Shown: positions 22,430-33,668 of the stretch, in pieces | Layout of the letters: each line of letters starts with the position of its first letter | Numbering within the stretch: position 1 is the stretch's first letter | Translations under genes and position numbers: made by a program | The notes under the pieces: model-generated | Database searches by the model: none | What the model was told of the DNA's origin: nothing | What the model saw: only the letters and a program-made list of their open reading frames with translations | Assembly (NCBI GenBank): GCA_942159475.1 | Contig: OW804098.1 | Location: forward strand, 114,536,066 to 114,600,065 | Source: Sthenelais limicola | Lineage: Eukaryota > Annelida > Polychaeta > Phyllodocida > Sigalionidae | Direction: 5' to 3' | DNA length: 64,000 bases

Positions 22430-23480
22430 TTAGTGTAAGAACGAAGCAGAAGGGGGGAGGGGGAGGTAGATAGTGTAAGAGAGGAGGAGAGGGGCGGGGA
22501 GGAAGAGGGAAGAGAGAGGTGGAGAGTGGAGAGAGGGGAGGGAGAGGAGAGAGTGGAGAGAGAGGCGAGGGAGAGGAGAGAGAGAGGGGGGAGGGAGAGG
22601 GAGAGAGAGGGAGAGAGTTGGGAGGGAGAGGAGAGAGGGGGAGAGAGAGGAGAGAGGGGAGAGAGAGAGGGAGAGGAGAGAGAGGGGGGAGGGAGAGGGA
22701 GAGAGAGGGAGATAGTTGGGGAGGGAGAGGAGAGAGGGGGGAGAGAGAGGAGAGTGGAGAGGGAGGCGAGGGAGAGGAGAGAGAGAGGGGGGGAGAGAGA
22801 GGCGAGGGAGAGGGAGAGAGTTGGGAGGGAGAGGAGAGAGGGGGAGAGAGAGGGAGAGTGGAGAGAGAGGCGAGGGAGAGGAGAGAGTGGAGAGAGAGGC
22901 GAGGGGAGAGAGAGAGAGGGGGGAGGGAGAGGAGAGAGAGGGAGAGAGTTTGGGAGAGAGGGGGAGAGAGAGGGGAGAGAGAGGGAGAGAGAGAGGAGAG
23001 AGGAAGAGCGAGAGAGAGAGAGGAGAGAGGGGAGAGGAGAGAGAGAGAGGAGAGAGTGGAGAGAGAGGGCGAGGGGGAGAGAGAGAGGGGGAGAGAGAGG
23101 AGAGTGGAGAGAGAGGCGAGGGAGAGGAGAGAGTGGAGAGAGAGGGCGAGGGAGAGGAGAGAGAGGGAGAGAGAGAGGAGAGAGGGGGGAGAGAGAGGGG
23201 GAGAGAGAGGGAGAGAGAGGAGAGAGAGGGAGAGCGAGAGAGAGAGAGAGGAGGGAGGGAGTGGAGGAGAGAGGGGAGGGAAAGAGAGAGGACAGGAGGT
23301 GATGGGGAGAGAGGAGTATGTGCGGGGGGGGGGGGGGGAGGGGAAGAGGAAGCAAGACAGACACAGAGTTAGTGAACAGAGATAAAAGAGAAAGAGAGAG
23401 AACAGAAAAAAGAGGAAGAGAGAGAGCAGAGAAGACAGAGAGCAGAGAGAGAAGGGACAGAAGAGACAATAGATCAGGAG
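22430..23480. repeat. 1-kb purine tract with tandem structure
   Basis: Almost pure G/A on the plus strand, with GAGAGAGGCGAGGGAGAGG-like motifs recurring irregularly. The complementary strand stays open for 386 codons of Ser/Leu/Pro and the plus strand for 288 codons of Glu/Arg/Gly. Neither has the composition of a real protein. Confidence 0.9.
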
Positions 23481-23522
23481 AATATTTGCCTAATCTCACT
23501 CTATTTTGTTAACAACCTTGAA

Positions 23523-23937
23523 TGTGTTGTGTTCCAGGAAAATGAGTCATAAGTCACAAAAAAATAGATTTTGAGATACCATCATATTTGAAAAGATGAG
23601 ATCAAGCCGATTCCAATGATAGTAAACAGTCTAATAATCTAGTAAGTATTTCTAGATTTTAACTTTGATATTTTCGTTTTTGGAAAAAAAAGTTTCCAAT
23701 ATTTCTAGGGGTCAATAAACAGTAAAATAACTAAATGTAGGTCCATATGAGGGACCTTTAAAACGAAAGGATATATTACATAGATTGTCCTGAAATTTGA
23801 GACATCAATTGGACATAGCAATAAGTGATAAACTCCTCAAAATTCAGGATTATTCCAATGATGTGATCTTGTGAAAAAAACACTTTGATAAATATCAATT
23901 TTGCGACTTATGACTCATTTTCCTGAAACACATCACA
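23523..23937 (+). mobile_element. MITE-C copy, about 415 bp
   Basis: Non-coding element with about 35-bp terminal inverted repeats, consensus TGTGATGTGTTTCAGGAAAA then TGAGTCATAAGTCGCAAAA, and interior GAGATCAAGCCGATTCCAATG. Both ends are present here; the 2-bp flanks do not match exactly. Confidence 0.85.
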
Positions 23938-24144
23938 TATTCGTAATAATTGTTTGTACCTTTAAGGGGGTAAAACTAAACTTCTCATGAAATTCTAAAG
24001 AGAAGATGCTAGCCAGGTAGCCTGGTCCTCTTCCTCTATGTGAGAGATGGTGCAGTAGGGAAATGTCAACAAGCGTGAAGGGTACCAGTATATCAAACAG
24101 TCTAGTCAAACATACACCACCCCTCACCCTCTACTCTTACAATA

Positions 24145-24557
24145 TGTAATGTGTTTCAGGAAAATGAGTCATAAGTCGCAAAATTGATATTTTTCAAAGT
24201 GTTTTTTTCAGAAGATCTTTTTATTGAAATGTTCTGATATTCAGAGGGTTTTAGCACTTATAGTCCATATAAAATCCATGTAACAAATTTCAGGAAATTG
24301 TATTCAATATATCCCTGCATTTTGAAGACCTTTGTATGAAGTATATTTAGTTACTTTACTGGTAATTACCCCATCTAGAAACATTGCAAACTTTTTGTTT
24401 CAAAAGTAAAAATATCAAACTTAAAATATAGAAACACGTATTAGGTATCCCAGTGTTTACTATCATTGGAATCAGCTTGATCTCACCTTTTCAAATATGG
24501 TGATATCTCAAAATCCATTTTCTACGACTTATGACTCATTTTCCTAAACCAATCACA
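24145..24557 (-). mobile_element. MITE-C copy, about 413 bp
   Basis: TA on both sides. Opposite orientation to the copy 207 bp upstream, forming an inverted pair. The interior AATCAGCTTGATCTCACC lies near the right end. Confidence 0.85.
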
Positions 24558-24579
24558 TATAGACTTTTTAAATAAATAC

Positions 24580-24800
24580 AGTCAAACGTCTTACATGCCG
24601 ACACATCCCTAAACCGGGCGGGGGAGACAAAGAGGGAGAGAGATTATGGATAATACAGTCTTTACCCCTCTGTACAGGGGATTTCTATACTAGCAACCAC
24701 TCCTTTAATGAAGGACACCTCACCATTATGGACAGTTAGGGCCAGTCCCTATACATTTCTATAATAGTGACACCTCTCCAATCCATATATAGAGGTTTTA
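24580..24800. repeat. Related unit of the 77-bp array and possible pogo-like terminus
   Basis: CCTCACCATTATGGACAGTTAG at about 24719 matches the array at 25490. Upstream, CAGTCAAACGTCTTACATGC resembles pogo/Tigger termini, a weak similarity. Confidence 0.45.
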
Positions 24801-24811
24801 ATTGTCTATAT

Positions 24812-25046
24812 GGGTGAAGTTGCCAGAAAATGTACAATTCACCTTCACCAATTCTCAGAAATAACCCAAATTTCAGAAGAAAATAAAGTTCAAAATACAG
24901 TTCAACATAACCAAACAGATTGCTAGAATCAATGCAATACAAAATATACTCAAATTTACCTAGTATTGACCAAATTGCAGGCTATTTTAGCAGAATTTAC
25001 TAAATGTCTACAGATGCCAATTGTACATTTTCTGAAAATCTGACCC
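24812..25046 (-). mobile_element. MITE-A copy, 235 bp
   Basis: Left terminus variant GGGTGAAGTTGCCAGAAAAT, right terminus canonical. Flanks ATAT and GTAT differ by one base. Confidence 0.88.
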
Positions 25047-25489
25047 GTATACAAAACTTTATACAACTTTGAAGCACTCAGTACGTTAACAACTGCACTA
25101 CACAAGCCTTAACAAGGACTACCCTCTATATATACATCTTCCTATACATTATATTTTTCTCCAAAGCCAATAATTGAATTTTTCACAATGACAAACTTGC
25201 CCTGGGGCTAGCTTTCATAATTTACGAGGGCTGAGAAAGAGAAGAGAGAGAGTTTTTATACCACCCCATATGTTACCCGTTAAATTATTACCTTTCTCCT
25301 CTCTACAACACAAAGTGAATAATACTATGTTTTTGTAAGATTCATAAAATAGTGGAATGAAAGGCAATAGTGGGAAATAATGGTACAATTATGTTGATAT
25401 GTGGTTGCATTTTTAACTTAGGGAGGCACTTTTTGGACGTCAAAACTGACTGCTGTGTTGGATGTACCGTAGAACCCAGCCTTAAGGAC

Positions 25490-25800
25490 ACCTTGATATT
25501 CTGGACACTTCACTATTATGGACAGTTAGAGTCAGTCCCTATACTGTATATATCTATTATAGTGGCACCTCTCTAATCCAGACACCTCACCATTATGGAC
25601 AGTTAGAGCCAGCCCCTATACTGTATATTTCTATTATAGTGGCACCTCTCTAATCCAGACACCTCACCATTATAGACAGTTAGAGCCAGTCCTTATAGTG
25701 TACATTTCTATTATAGTGACACCTCTCTAATCCAGACACCTCACCATTATGGACAGTTAGGGCCAGTCTATATACTGTGAATTTCTATTATTCTATTTCT
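25490..25800. repeat. 77-bp tandem array, four units
   Basis: GGACAGTTAGAGCC (or AGACAG) starts at 25520, 25597, 25674 and 25751, exactly 77 bp apart. Units hold CACCTCTCTAATCCAGACAC. The preceding GTAGAACCCAGCCTTAAGG looks like a pogo/Tigger-type end, so the array may be an amplified transposon terminus. Confidence 0.85.
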
Positions 25801-25872
25801 CCATCTCCCACTGTCTCTCTCTCTCCCTCTCTCTCTCTCTCTCCCTCTCTCCATTTTTCTCCCTTTCTTTCA
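25797..25872. repeat. CT-rich tract
   Basis: CTCTCTCCCTCTC microsatellite. Confidence 0.85.
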
Positions 25873-26014
25873 ATGCTACCCTCCACATAACAGGTACATG
25901 GTAAAAGAGTGTACGTGCTGGTTGAGTGTCCCGTACTGTTTGTCCCCCTGACACCCTGTCCCTACCTTATTCACCACCTCACACCCCTCCACCTCACACC
26001 TCCCCTCTCCCTTA

Positions 26015-26229
26015 TTGGTCAAGTACCCAGAAAATGTATAATTCACCTTCCCCAAACCTCTAAAAAAAGCATATTTAAGACAACATTTCTCATTAAAAAC
26101 CAGCATAACCAAATAGATTCATTTAATCAGTGCAATATGAAATGTACTCAGACATTGCCTGTTTTTATATATTTTTGCAGTCCAATTTAGTAGAGTTTAT
26201 TTAATGTGAGGAGCTGCCAATTGTACATC
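26015..26229 (-). mobile_element. Diverged MITE-A, right end truncated
   Basis: Left end reads GGTCAAGTACCCAGAAAATG. The right end stops after CCAATTGTACAT, losing the terminal 16 bp or so. Confidence 0.75.
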
Positions 26230-26451
26230 CCTATGCGACCTGGTCCATATACAGGTCTTGTACTGCCAGTGTTTATATGCCTCAGCAGGTTGGGTCAGGA
26301 CAAATACACTGAAAATTGTCGGGGGAAAATGTTATTATTTCTTCTCTGTATGGTGACCCTCAAAAACAGATTTTCAGAATTTTTATTTTCTGAAAATTTG
26401 ACGTTATTTGGCCAATCAAATTGATAATTTATTAAAACTTTGACGAAATTT

Positions 26452-26498
26452 CGTACATTTTTAGAACTGCCAATTGTACATTTTCCGAAAATCTGATT
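26452..26498 (-). mobile_element. MITE-A right-end fragment
   Basis: AGAACTGCCAATTGTACATT followed by TTCCGAAAATCTGATTC; the left part is missing or unrecognisable. Confidence 0.65.
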
Positions 26499-26826
26499 CC
26501 TGTGATTGCAGAAGTACTGATATGAATAACCCACCAATGCTTCCATTGCAAGCGGTCTGTTTTGTTTTGTTAAAATGAAAATATAAAAATGTTCTTGCAG
26601 CTTCCATTCACTAAGCATGACATGAATTGGTCACGGTTGGGGCAGTAGGAGAGATGGTGCGACACACTGAGGCAAAATGGCAAGTCATATATTTGTTACA
26701 AATAAAAAAGTCTTTTTCCCACATAATTCACATGTTGACGGTGACTTAAAGTTGTATTCTCAGCTATTACCACACAAAATATTACCAAATTATTATGACT
26801 TATAGGACTGAATGTTATACGTATAT

Positions 26827-27061
26827 GGGTCAGATTTTCAGAAAATGTACAATTGGCAGCTCTACATATTTAGGAAATTTTACTAATTTAGGCTGAAAAA
26901 TGATAAATACAAAATATTTATGAGTATATTTGGCATCGCATTGGTTTAAAGTATCAGTTCTGTTATGTTAAACTGTATTCTGAAGCTCATTTTTGTCTTA
27001 AATGTGGGTTATTTGAGAGGATTGGTGAAGGCCAATTGTACATTTTCTGAAAATCTGACCC
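26827..27061 (+). mobile_element. MITE-A copy, 235 bp
   Basis: Exact ATAT target duplication, intact termini. Confidence 0.95.
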
Positions 27062-27436
27062 ATATACATGAATTTTAATCGGCCAGTGAGCGATAATAAG
27101 TGAAGCCACCGCAAGGAAGGATTTCGGCGGGTCACCAAAATAAAAATGTGGTCTTTATGGAGCCCTGTAGCAAAAGCAACCGGACAAAATCCTTCAAAAT
27201 GTTGGTCAAATGACTTTTAGATGGGTTGGAAAAGAACAAAACACACAAAAAAACTTAAAGTAGAAAATCTTTAGTTTTTGATCGATTTTAGCTGAATTGC
27301 CATGCAGCAAAATGGCATAAGACCTTTTTCAAAATCTAAATCGTTTTCATCTTTTACTCAGCATTATTTTGGTTTGGGCAAAATCCCAAACAAATTTTCC
27401 ATTATTTAACATTAAATTCACACTAATATAAGATAA
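27062..27436. other. Unassigned AT-rich sequence
   Basis: No gene, tandem repeat or family recognised. Confidence 0.4.
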
Positions 27437-27438
27437 TA

Positions 27439-27668
27439 GGGAGGTTCAGCAAGCCTAACCTATACGTAAACGTAAACGTATCCATATCTCTGATATACAA
27501 ACATACGTTAAAAGAACAAAGAGGTTCAGCAAAACGAAAAAAACATAACGTTAAATATCAAGCAAAATTTTTCATCTCACAACTTATTTTATACATAAAA
27601 ATGCGATCTAATTCACAAAAAAAGATACGGATACGGTCACGTAATTAAGATAGGTTGCAGAAACTCCC
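27439..27668. mobile_element. 230-bp inverted-repeat element
   Basis: Left end GGGAGGTTCAGCAAGCCTAA, right end complement GGGAGTTTCTGCAACCTATC. About 50 bp of each end pairs imperfectly, including ACGTATCC/GGATACGG blocks further in. TA flanks both sides. A second GAGGTTCAGCAAAACG lies inside at about 27521. Single copy in this window; superfamily not assignable. Confidence 0.65.
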
Positions 27669-27897
27669 TAATATTTCAGAATCCCCTCTGTGTTCCATGC
27701 GGAGGGGGAGAGAGTAAGAGCCGGTGTGACTAGCATGGCTGGAAAGGTTGTATTGAAATGTAGGTAAAAAGTAACCCACTTAGTGTTTGTCCCTTCTATG
27801 ATACTCTCTATTATATGTAGGCCTGTACACACTGATATCTAGTTCACCGCATCATCTACCTTTCTGCTTATATTTAGCTGCTTTTTCTGCTTCTAAT

Positions 27898-28005
27898 ACC
27901 ACTCTCTCCATCCTCTCCCTCCCTCACTCGTTCTCTCTCTCTCACCTCTTCCCCTCCTCCCATGTCTCTCTCCCTCTCCCTCCACCCTCCTCTCCCTCTC
28001 CACCC

Positions 28006-28042
<37 letters not shown>

Positions 28043-28170
28043 CACCCTCCTCTCTTTCTGTCCTCTCTCTCCCTCTCTTACCTGTATCCCCCTCTCTGTC
28101 TCTGTCTCTCTCTCTCTCTCTCGCCCTTTCTCTGTCACACTCTCCCCCTCTCCCTCTCTCTCTCTCCGGC
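27898..28170. repeat. Pyrimidine-rich tract with a (CT)n core
   Basis: Includes an uninterrupted CT run of about 30 bp near 28010. Confidence 0.85.
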
Positions 28171-28509
28171 AGGCCTATAATACTCAAATTGCCTCTCCAT
28201 TATATGCCTGTACAAACTGATATCTAGTTCACATCAACTACCTCTAGTCGCTGAGCTGGATTTCTATGTATTTTGATCTTTCGCTGCCTCTTTACTTTTT
28301 ACATTCTACGGAATTAAAAATTTGTGAATGTTAGTGAATTGCGTACCATTCTGTCAATCATCCTGAGTAGCAAGTTCATGTGATACATTTTGAGGTGTTG
28401 GTTGAGGGTTGGTGTGAGGAGTGTGGACACTTATCTGGGAGAATATCTGGATGCCCATCTCTGTGTGATGTAATTCACACCAACACTACTAACTTGGCAC
28501 TTATGCAAA

Positions 28510-28657
28510 GACTGCTTGATTGACAACCTTCTACCATCTCTGCAGTAAATCCCTGAAGGCCAGTGTGACATCCTATTGGTTAGGACTGTTTGATTGACAA
28601 CCTTCTACCATCTCTGCAGTAAATCCCTGAAGGCCAGTGTGACATCCTATTGGTTTA
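28510..28657. repeat. 74-bp tandem duplication
   Basis: Units 28510-28583 and 28584-28657 each start GACTGYTTGATTGACAACC and differ at only a few positions, so the duplication is recent. Confidence 0.9.
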
Positions 28658-28990
28658 CATGTCTTGTATTCTATTAGCTATCTTGGTTTGATTGACAACT
28701 GTAGAGAGGACCACCCATGACTGAATCTGAGTGATCTACACCTACTACACCCTTTGCGATTTCTGGGTTTCAAAAGAGTGTTATGTTCTTTATCCAATAT
28801 CATTATCACAAAATTTACACATATAATTAAGCATAAGTATTTTTAATTAAATATTAAGCATTTTCAGTCGAGCGAAAACTAAACTGCTAACTAAGACTTG
28901 CCATTGCGCACAAATAGTTGTCCGTAGAATTTGTTTCCTTGGGAAACGCACAATATATACATTAACGTAAACTGATTATAAAGTTAAACA
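28658..28990. other. Unassigned AT-rich sequence
   Basis: TTGATTGACAACTGTAGAG at 28687 may be a third, diverged start of the 74-bp unit. Nothing else seen. Confidence 0.4.
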
Positions 28991-28998
28991 GAAAAATC

Positions 28999-29268
28999 TT
29001 CCGTGTCCTTCTCTTTTCTATATATCCCTCCTCTCTTCCGTGTCCCTCTCTCCCCTCTCTCCTCCCCCTCTCCCTCTCCACACTCCTTCTCTCTCCCTCT
29101 TCTCCCCCCTCTCCCCCTCCTCTCTGCCTCTCTCTGTCTGTGTCTCTCTCCCTCTCCCTCTCTCTCTCTGCCTCCCCCTCTCTGCCTCCCCCTCCCCTCC
29201 TCTCTGCCTCTCTCTCTATGCCTCCCCCTCCTCTCTGCCTCTCTCTCTCTCCCCCCCTCCAGCAGGCC
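28999..29268. repeat. Pyrimidine-rich tract with TCTGCCTC motif
   Basis: CTCTGCCTC recurs about eight times at 29115-29240. Confidence 0.85.
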
Positions 29269-29472
29269 TAAGATCTAAATGAATGTCCAGACTTAAAATC
29301 ACTCCACTCCAATTGCCCCTCTGTATTACAAGGTACAAGTTAGGACAGGTAGAGTTGGTGACTCTTCTATTGACCATTGATTGCCCACCCTGTATACCTT
29401 CCATTCACAAACACACCTCTGCACCTATAGTGTCCCTAGCTCTAATAGTTTAATCAGTTTTGCAATCCTTAA

Positions 29473-29709
29473 GGGTCAGATTTTCAGAAAATGTACAATT
29501 GGCAGCTCTACATACTTAGTAATTTCTGCTAAATTCTGCTAAAAAAAATGATAAATTTTAGGTATATCTGAGTATATTTGGTATCGCATTGATTTAAAGT
29601 TTCAGTTCTGTTATGTTAAACTGCATTTTGAAGCTCATTTCTGTCTTAAATGTGGGTTATTTGAGACGATTGGTGAAGGCCAATTGTACATTTTCTGAAA
29701 ATCTGACCC
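29473..29709 (+). mobile_element. MITE-A copy, 237 bp
   Basis: Flanks TTAA and TTAT differ by one base. Followed 20 bp later by a G13 run. Confidence 0.92.
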
Positions 29710-29754
29710 TTATAGGGTATGGGGTAAAAGGGGGGGGGGGGGGAGGTGGGGGTC

Positions 29755-30040
29755 AAATAACCAACGCTAGTTTAAGACAACAACATGAGTTATAGCATAC
29801 ACAGTTAGACGTAAACGAACAGATGTTTTGAATCAACGCAAAACCAAATATATGCAGATATACATGTACCTATTATTTATCCTTTTCAAGTCTACTAAAT
29901 GTCAAGAATTGACTAAATGTGCAGATTTGCCCAATCTGTACGTTTTTTAAAACTGTATTGTGAACCTCATTTCTGTCTTAAAGCTGATTTAATTAAGAGG
30001 ATTGGTGAAGGTGAATTATACATTTTGGGACTCTCTAACG
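29755..30040. mobile_element. Degraded MITE-A pieces in both orientations
   Basis: 29755-29935 follows the minus-orientation interior, then 29945-30040 follows the plus-orientation right half ending GAAGGTGAATTATACATTTT. Both outer termini are lost. Either an old nested pair or a recombinant. Confidence 0.6.
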
Positions 30041-30348
30041 CAGTTATGGGCAATATCAGACCAGAGACTCAACCCTCCAACCCTCAAACCTATGCTCTCT
30101 CAACCAGATTTAAATTAATTTAAAATGAGACCAAAGCTGTTCCCCCAAGCCTTGCAGCAAGTGGTGAGGTATGCTGCTGGTAATACAATTGGTGAATAGT
30201 GTAGGCCACTAAGTACCATTACATAACACACTCTAGTACGCATGCGCGCTGATCGAGAGGCTGGTCCACTTCCTCATGATCCCAGACCTATAGATCGGGA
30301 TGACATGGGAACGACCTTTTAGAAAATATCTGTTGTAACTGAACAACT

Positions 30349-30551
30349 GAGTGAGTGAGTGAGTGAGATTGGTTGCTTTACGCCCTTATCAACACATTTA
30401 AGAGTGTTATATCAAGGGCGGGAGAGCTGAGAGGGAGGCAGTTTATGATCATACCCAGGAAAAAGAGATAGAGCAGAAGGGAGAGAGAGACAGAGAAAAG
30501 AGACAGAAAGGCATTTTATGGTCATACCCAGGACCATTGAACTCAGAGCCA
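30349..30551 (+). mobile_element. SINE-like mollusc repeat E
   Basis: Head of GAGTGAGTGAGTGAG, then TTGGTTGCTTTACGCCC, a hairpin pairing CGCCCTTATCAACAC with GTGTTATATCAAGGGCG, then a purine tract and ATACCCAGGACCATTGAAC. The head and TTTACGCC hairpin resemble a repeat common in gastropod and bivalve genomes. No coding capacity. Confidence 0.65.
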
Positions 30552-30669
30552 AACAAAATTGGATCGCAAATGAATAACTATTGTAATTCTAGCGATACGA
30601 TTATATCACAAAAACTCAGCTGTCCCCGTTGTCTATAGAAGGGCCTGGTGGTGGTGTGGTGGAGTATAT

Positions 30670-30904
30670 GGGTCAGATTTTCAGAAAATGTACAATTCGC
30701 CTTCACTAATTCTCTCAAATAACTCAGATTTAAGATAGAAATCAGCTTCAAAATGCAGTTTAACATACCAAAACAGATACTATAAATCAAGGCAACACCA
30801 AATATACTCAGATATACCTGATATTCATCATTTTTCAACCTACTTTAGCAACATTTCCTAAGTTTGTAGAGCTGCCAATTGTATATTTTCTGAAAATCTG
30901 ACCG
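30670..30904 (-). mobile_element. MITE-A copy, 235 bp
   Basis: Flanks ATAT and GTAT. The final base is G instead of C. Confidence 0.9.
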
Positions 30905-31097
30905 GTATATATACAAGCCTACCTAGTACCACTATTAGTTTAATCCCAGCCCATAGTGAACTAATCCTCTTATACCCTATTGTGAACAACTCTACGTGTA
31001 TTTCCCTTTATGTCCTCAGTTATTAACTCTTATTGTGACAATTATAGAACTCTGCCCTCTGGCACCTCCCACTTATAGTATTAGACCAATATATAAT

Positions 31098-31483
31098 GGG
31101 TCACATCTCGGGAAAATGCACAATCTACAGCTCTACACATCTCTCAAATTCTGCTAAATTAGAGTGAAAAATGATAAATACTGAGTATATCTGAGTGTAT
31201 TCTGTATTGTATTCATTCAATAAATCTGTCTGGTTATGTTGAACTGTATTTTGAACCTTTGGGCTATTTAATGGGATTGGTGAGGGCCAATTGTACTTTT
31301 TCTGAAAGTTAAGACAAACATTAGCTTTAAAATGCAGTTTAACATAACAGAACTGATACTTTAAATCAATGTGATACCGAATATACTCAGATATACCCGG
31401 TATTCATCATTTTCCAGTCTAATTTAGCAGAATTCCCTAAATGTGTAGAGCTGCCAATTGTACATTTTCTGACGATCTGACCC
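31098..31483. mobile_element. Chimeric MITE-A: plus-oriented copy fused to minus-oriented tail
   Basis: 31098-31309 follows the CTCAAATTCTGCTAAATTAG subfamily in plus orientation up to CTTTTTCTGAAAG. With no gap, 31310-31483 continues as the distal 174 bp of a minus-oriented copy from a different subfamily, ending in a canonical terminus. The outer ends pair but the flanks do not match. Confidence 0.8.
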
Positions 31484-31609
31484 ATATAATGTGTTCTGCA
31501 TGAGTAATTATTGCATTAAACCTGATCACAATGTAACAGATTTTACGTTTTGTGAGAAGGTGAAATTACAGCCACAACCTTTACAGGTGACTGAGTACAG
31601 CGCTTTACA

Positions 31610-32195
31610 GTATAGGCTCAGAGTTGAGAGAGTCCCTCCAAACAGAGGGGAAAGCATCTCCAGTCTAGGCTCAGAGCTGAGGGAGTCCCTCCAAACTGAG
31701 GGAAAGCCTCTCCAGTCTAGACTCGGAGCTGAGAGAGTCCCTCCAAACTGAGGGAAAGCCTCTCCAGTCTAGACTCGGAGCTGAGAGAATCCCTCCAAAC
31801 TGAGGGAAAGCCTCTCCAGTCTAGGCTCAGAGCTGAGAGAGTCCCTCCAAACCTGAGGGAAAGCCTCTTCAGTATAGGTTTAGAGCTGAGAGAATCCCTC
31901 CAAACTGAGGGAAAGCCTCTCCAGTCTAGACTCGGAGCTGAGAGAATCCCTCCAAACTGAGGGTAAGCCTCGATCTCCAGTCTAAACTTGAAGTTGGGCT
32001 ATCCCTCAGTTTGGAGGGATAGCCTCTCCAGTCTAGGCTCAGACTGAGGGAAAGCCTCTCTAGCCTAGGCTCAGATTTGAGAAACTGAGGGAAAGTATCT
32101 CACACCAAACCGCAAAATGCCATTATAATCCCATTAGGCGTCCAATCACTAAAACACAATTTGTATCTGATCTGAGAGACTCTGAGCCTAGACTG
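31610..32195 (+). mobile_element. MITE-B with an expanded left-end array
   Basis: About eight head-to-tail 52-bp copies of the left end (AGTCTAGRCTCRGAGCTGAG, AGTCCCTCCAAACTGAGGG) lead into one core (ACCGCAAAATGCCATTATAA) and one right terminus ending GAGCCTAGACTG at 32195. The array therefore grew inside a transposon end. Confidence 0.8.
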
Positions 32196-32836
32196 ACCCC
32201 ACAGCGCTTTAGGTTATGATACACAAAATGTGTTAAAGTGGCATGGTGTATGACAAAGGTAGGAACACCAATCACTCACAAGTTCAAATAATAATGTTCC
32301 AAATACTTATATATCTTTCTTTCTTCTCCTTCTTTTTCTTTCTTTCCTTTTGCTGTCTAGCTCAATAGCTTTTCAATTGTAACTTATATTGCATTTTATG
32401 AATTGTACTACCTTTAAAACATCAACTTATTCTTAAAGCTCTACTCCGCCTTTATATTAACAGCCAATAAGATCAGGACACAACCTGATTTCAGAAGTTT
32501 TCATCATGTATTATTATCACGTGAATAAAAATCGTTATATATACAACGAAAACCACTTGAAAAAGTGAGTGTTTTGTATAGTTATATCCTGAATTAAACA
32601 GACTGTCCAATCTTCCTAGCTAGGGCTCCAATAGTGAGAAACCATAGGGACAGGAATCCATCTTTAATTTGCATCATTTTCCCCAAAGCTCAAATGATTA
32701 ATTACAGACTAGGAACAAGAACCAACAACCCGTCCCCTATTATGCAACAGGCACATAATGAATATAATTATTTCCCTGTATGAATGCACTGTGTGAATGC
32801 AACAAGGCAATGGTAATGCACCGTGTGTACACTATT
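32196..32836. other. Unassigned AT-rich sequence
   Basis: A short CTTT-rich patch near 32310-32345. No gene. Confidence 0.4.
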
Positions 32837-33071
32837 GGGTCAGATTGTCAGAAAATGCACAATCAAAATTTCTACACATGTCTCAAATTCTACTAAATTA
32901 GAGTGAAAAATGATAAATACTGAGTATATCTGAGTGTATTCTGTATTGTTTTCATTCAATAAATCTGTCTGGTTATGTTGAACTGTATTTTGAACCTGAT
33001 TTTCGTCTTAAATGTGGGTTATTTGAGGGGATTGGTGAAGGTCAATTGAACATTTTATGAAAACTTGACCC
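32837..33071 (+). mobile_element. MITE-A copy, 235 bp (CTCAAATTCTG subfamily)
   Basis: Exact TATT target duplication. Carries GAGTGAAAAATGATAAATAC and TTCATTCAATAAATCTGTC, diagnostic for this subfamily. Confidence 0.93.
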
Positions 33072-33474
33072 TATTACGTAACACCGGGGTACAATAGAGC
33101 TAATAAGGCGGAAGGTTGGGAGGATAAGAAGTCATATTTAAGTGGTTTCTGTCTGGGACCAGCTTGTAATTTGAGCTCTTTTGTAAAATACGGACAAGAA
33201 AACTTGGTTCTTACAAAGGCCGGACCACTAAGTCAAATACAAAAGGCACAGAAACTAATTTTTCGCTTTGCCTCGTCGTTCTTTTTAATTTGGTTTGTTC
33301 GAGGGAAAAAAAATCCCAGTTTTTAGAAATCTTGGAATCTTGCATGAAAGTGCATTTTCGACCTAATTAATAGCCATTATTTGGGAGGAGGATTGTTGAT
33401 ATAAGAGAAAAAGATTATTAGTAGAAATAAATTTTTGTGTTGACATTTTTATTATTGAATTCATGGCAACAATT
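33072..33474. other. Unassigned sequence
   Basis: Nothing recognised. Confidence 0.4.
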
Positions 33475-33655
33475 TATGGCAACCCCAAAGTGCCTTTCTG
33501 TCTGTCTGTCTCTCTCCCTCTCCCTCCCCCTCTCCCCCTTCTTCTCTATCTCTATTTCCTGGGTAAGACCATAAACTGCCTCCCTCTCAGCTCTCCCACC
33601 CTTGATATAACCTTCAATGTATAAAGCAACCAATCTAACTCACTTTTTAAAAAAA
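33475..33655 (-). mobile_element. SINE-like mollusc repeat E, minus copy
   Basis: Reverse complement of the element at 30349: a pyrimidine tract, ACCATAAACTGCCTCCCTCT, the hairpin and AACTCACTTT at its far end. The GAGTGAG head is shortened. Confidence 0.65.
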
Positions 33656-33668
33656 ACCTGGGAATTTT

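Noticed and set aside
22339..23499. 386-codon minus frame and 288-codon plus frame on the same DNA
   Set aside because: Purine tract without stops; products are Ser/Leu/Pro or Glu/Arg/Gly only.
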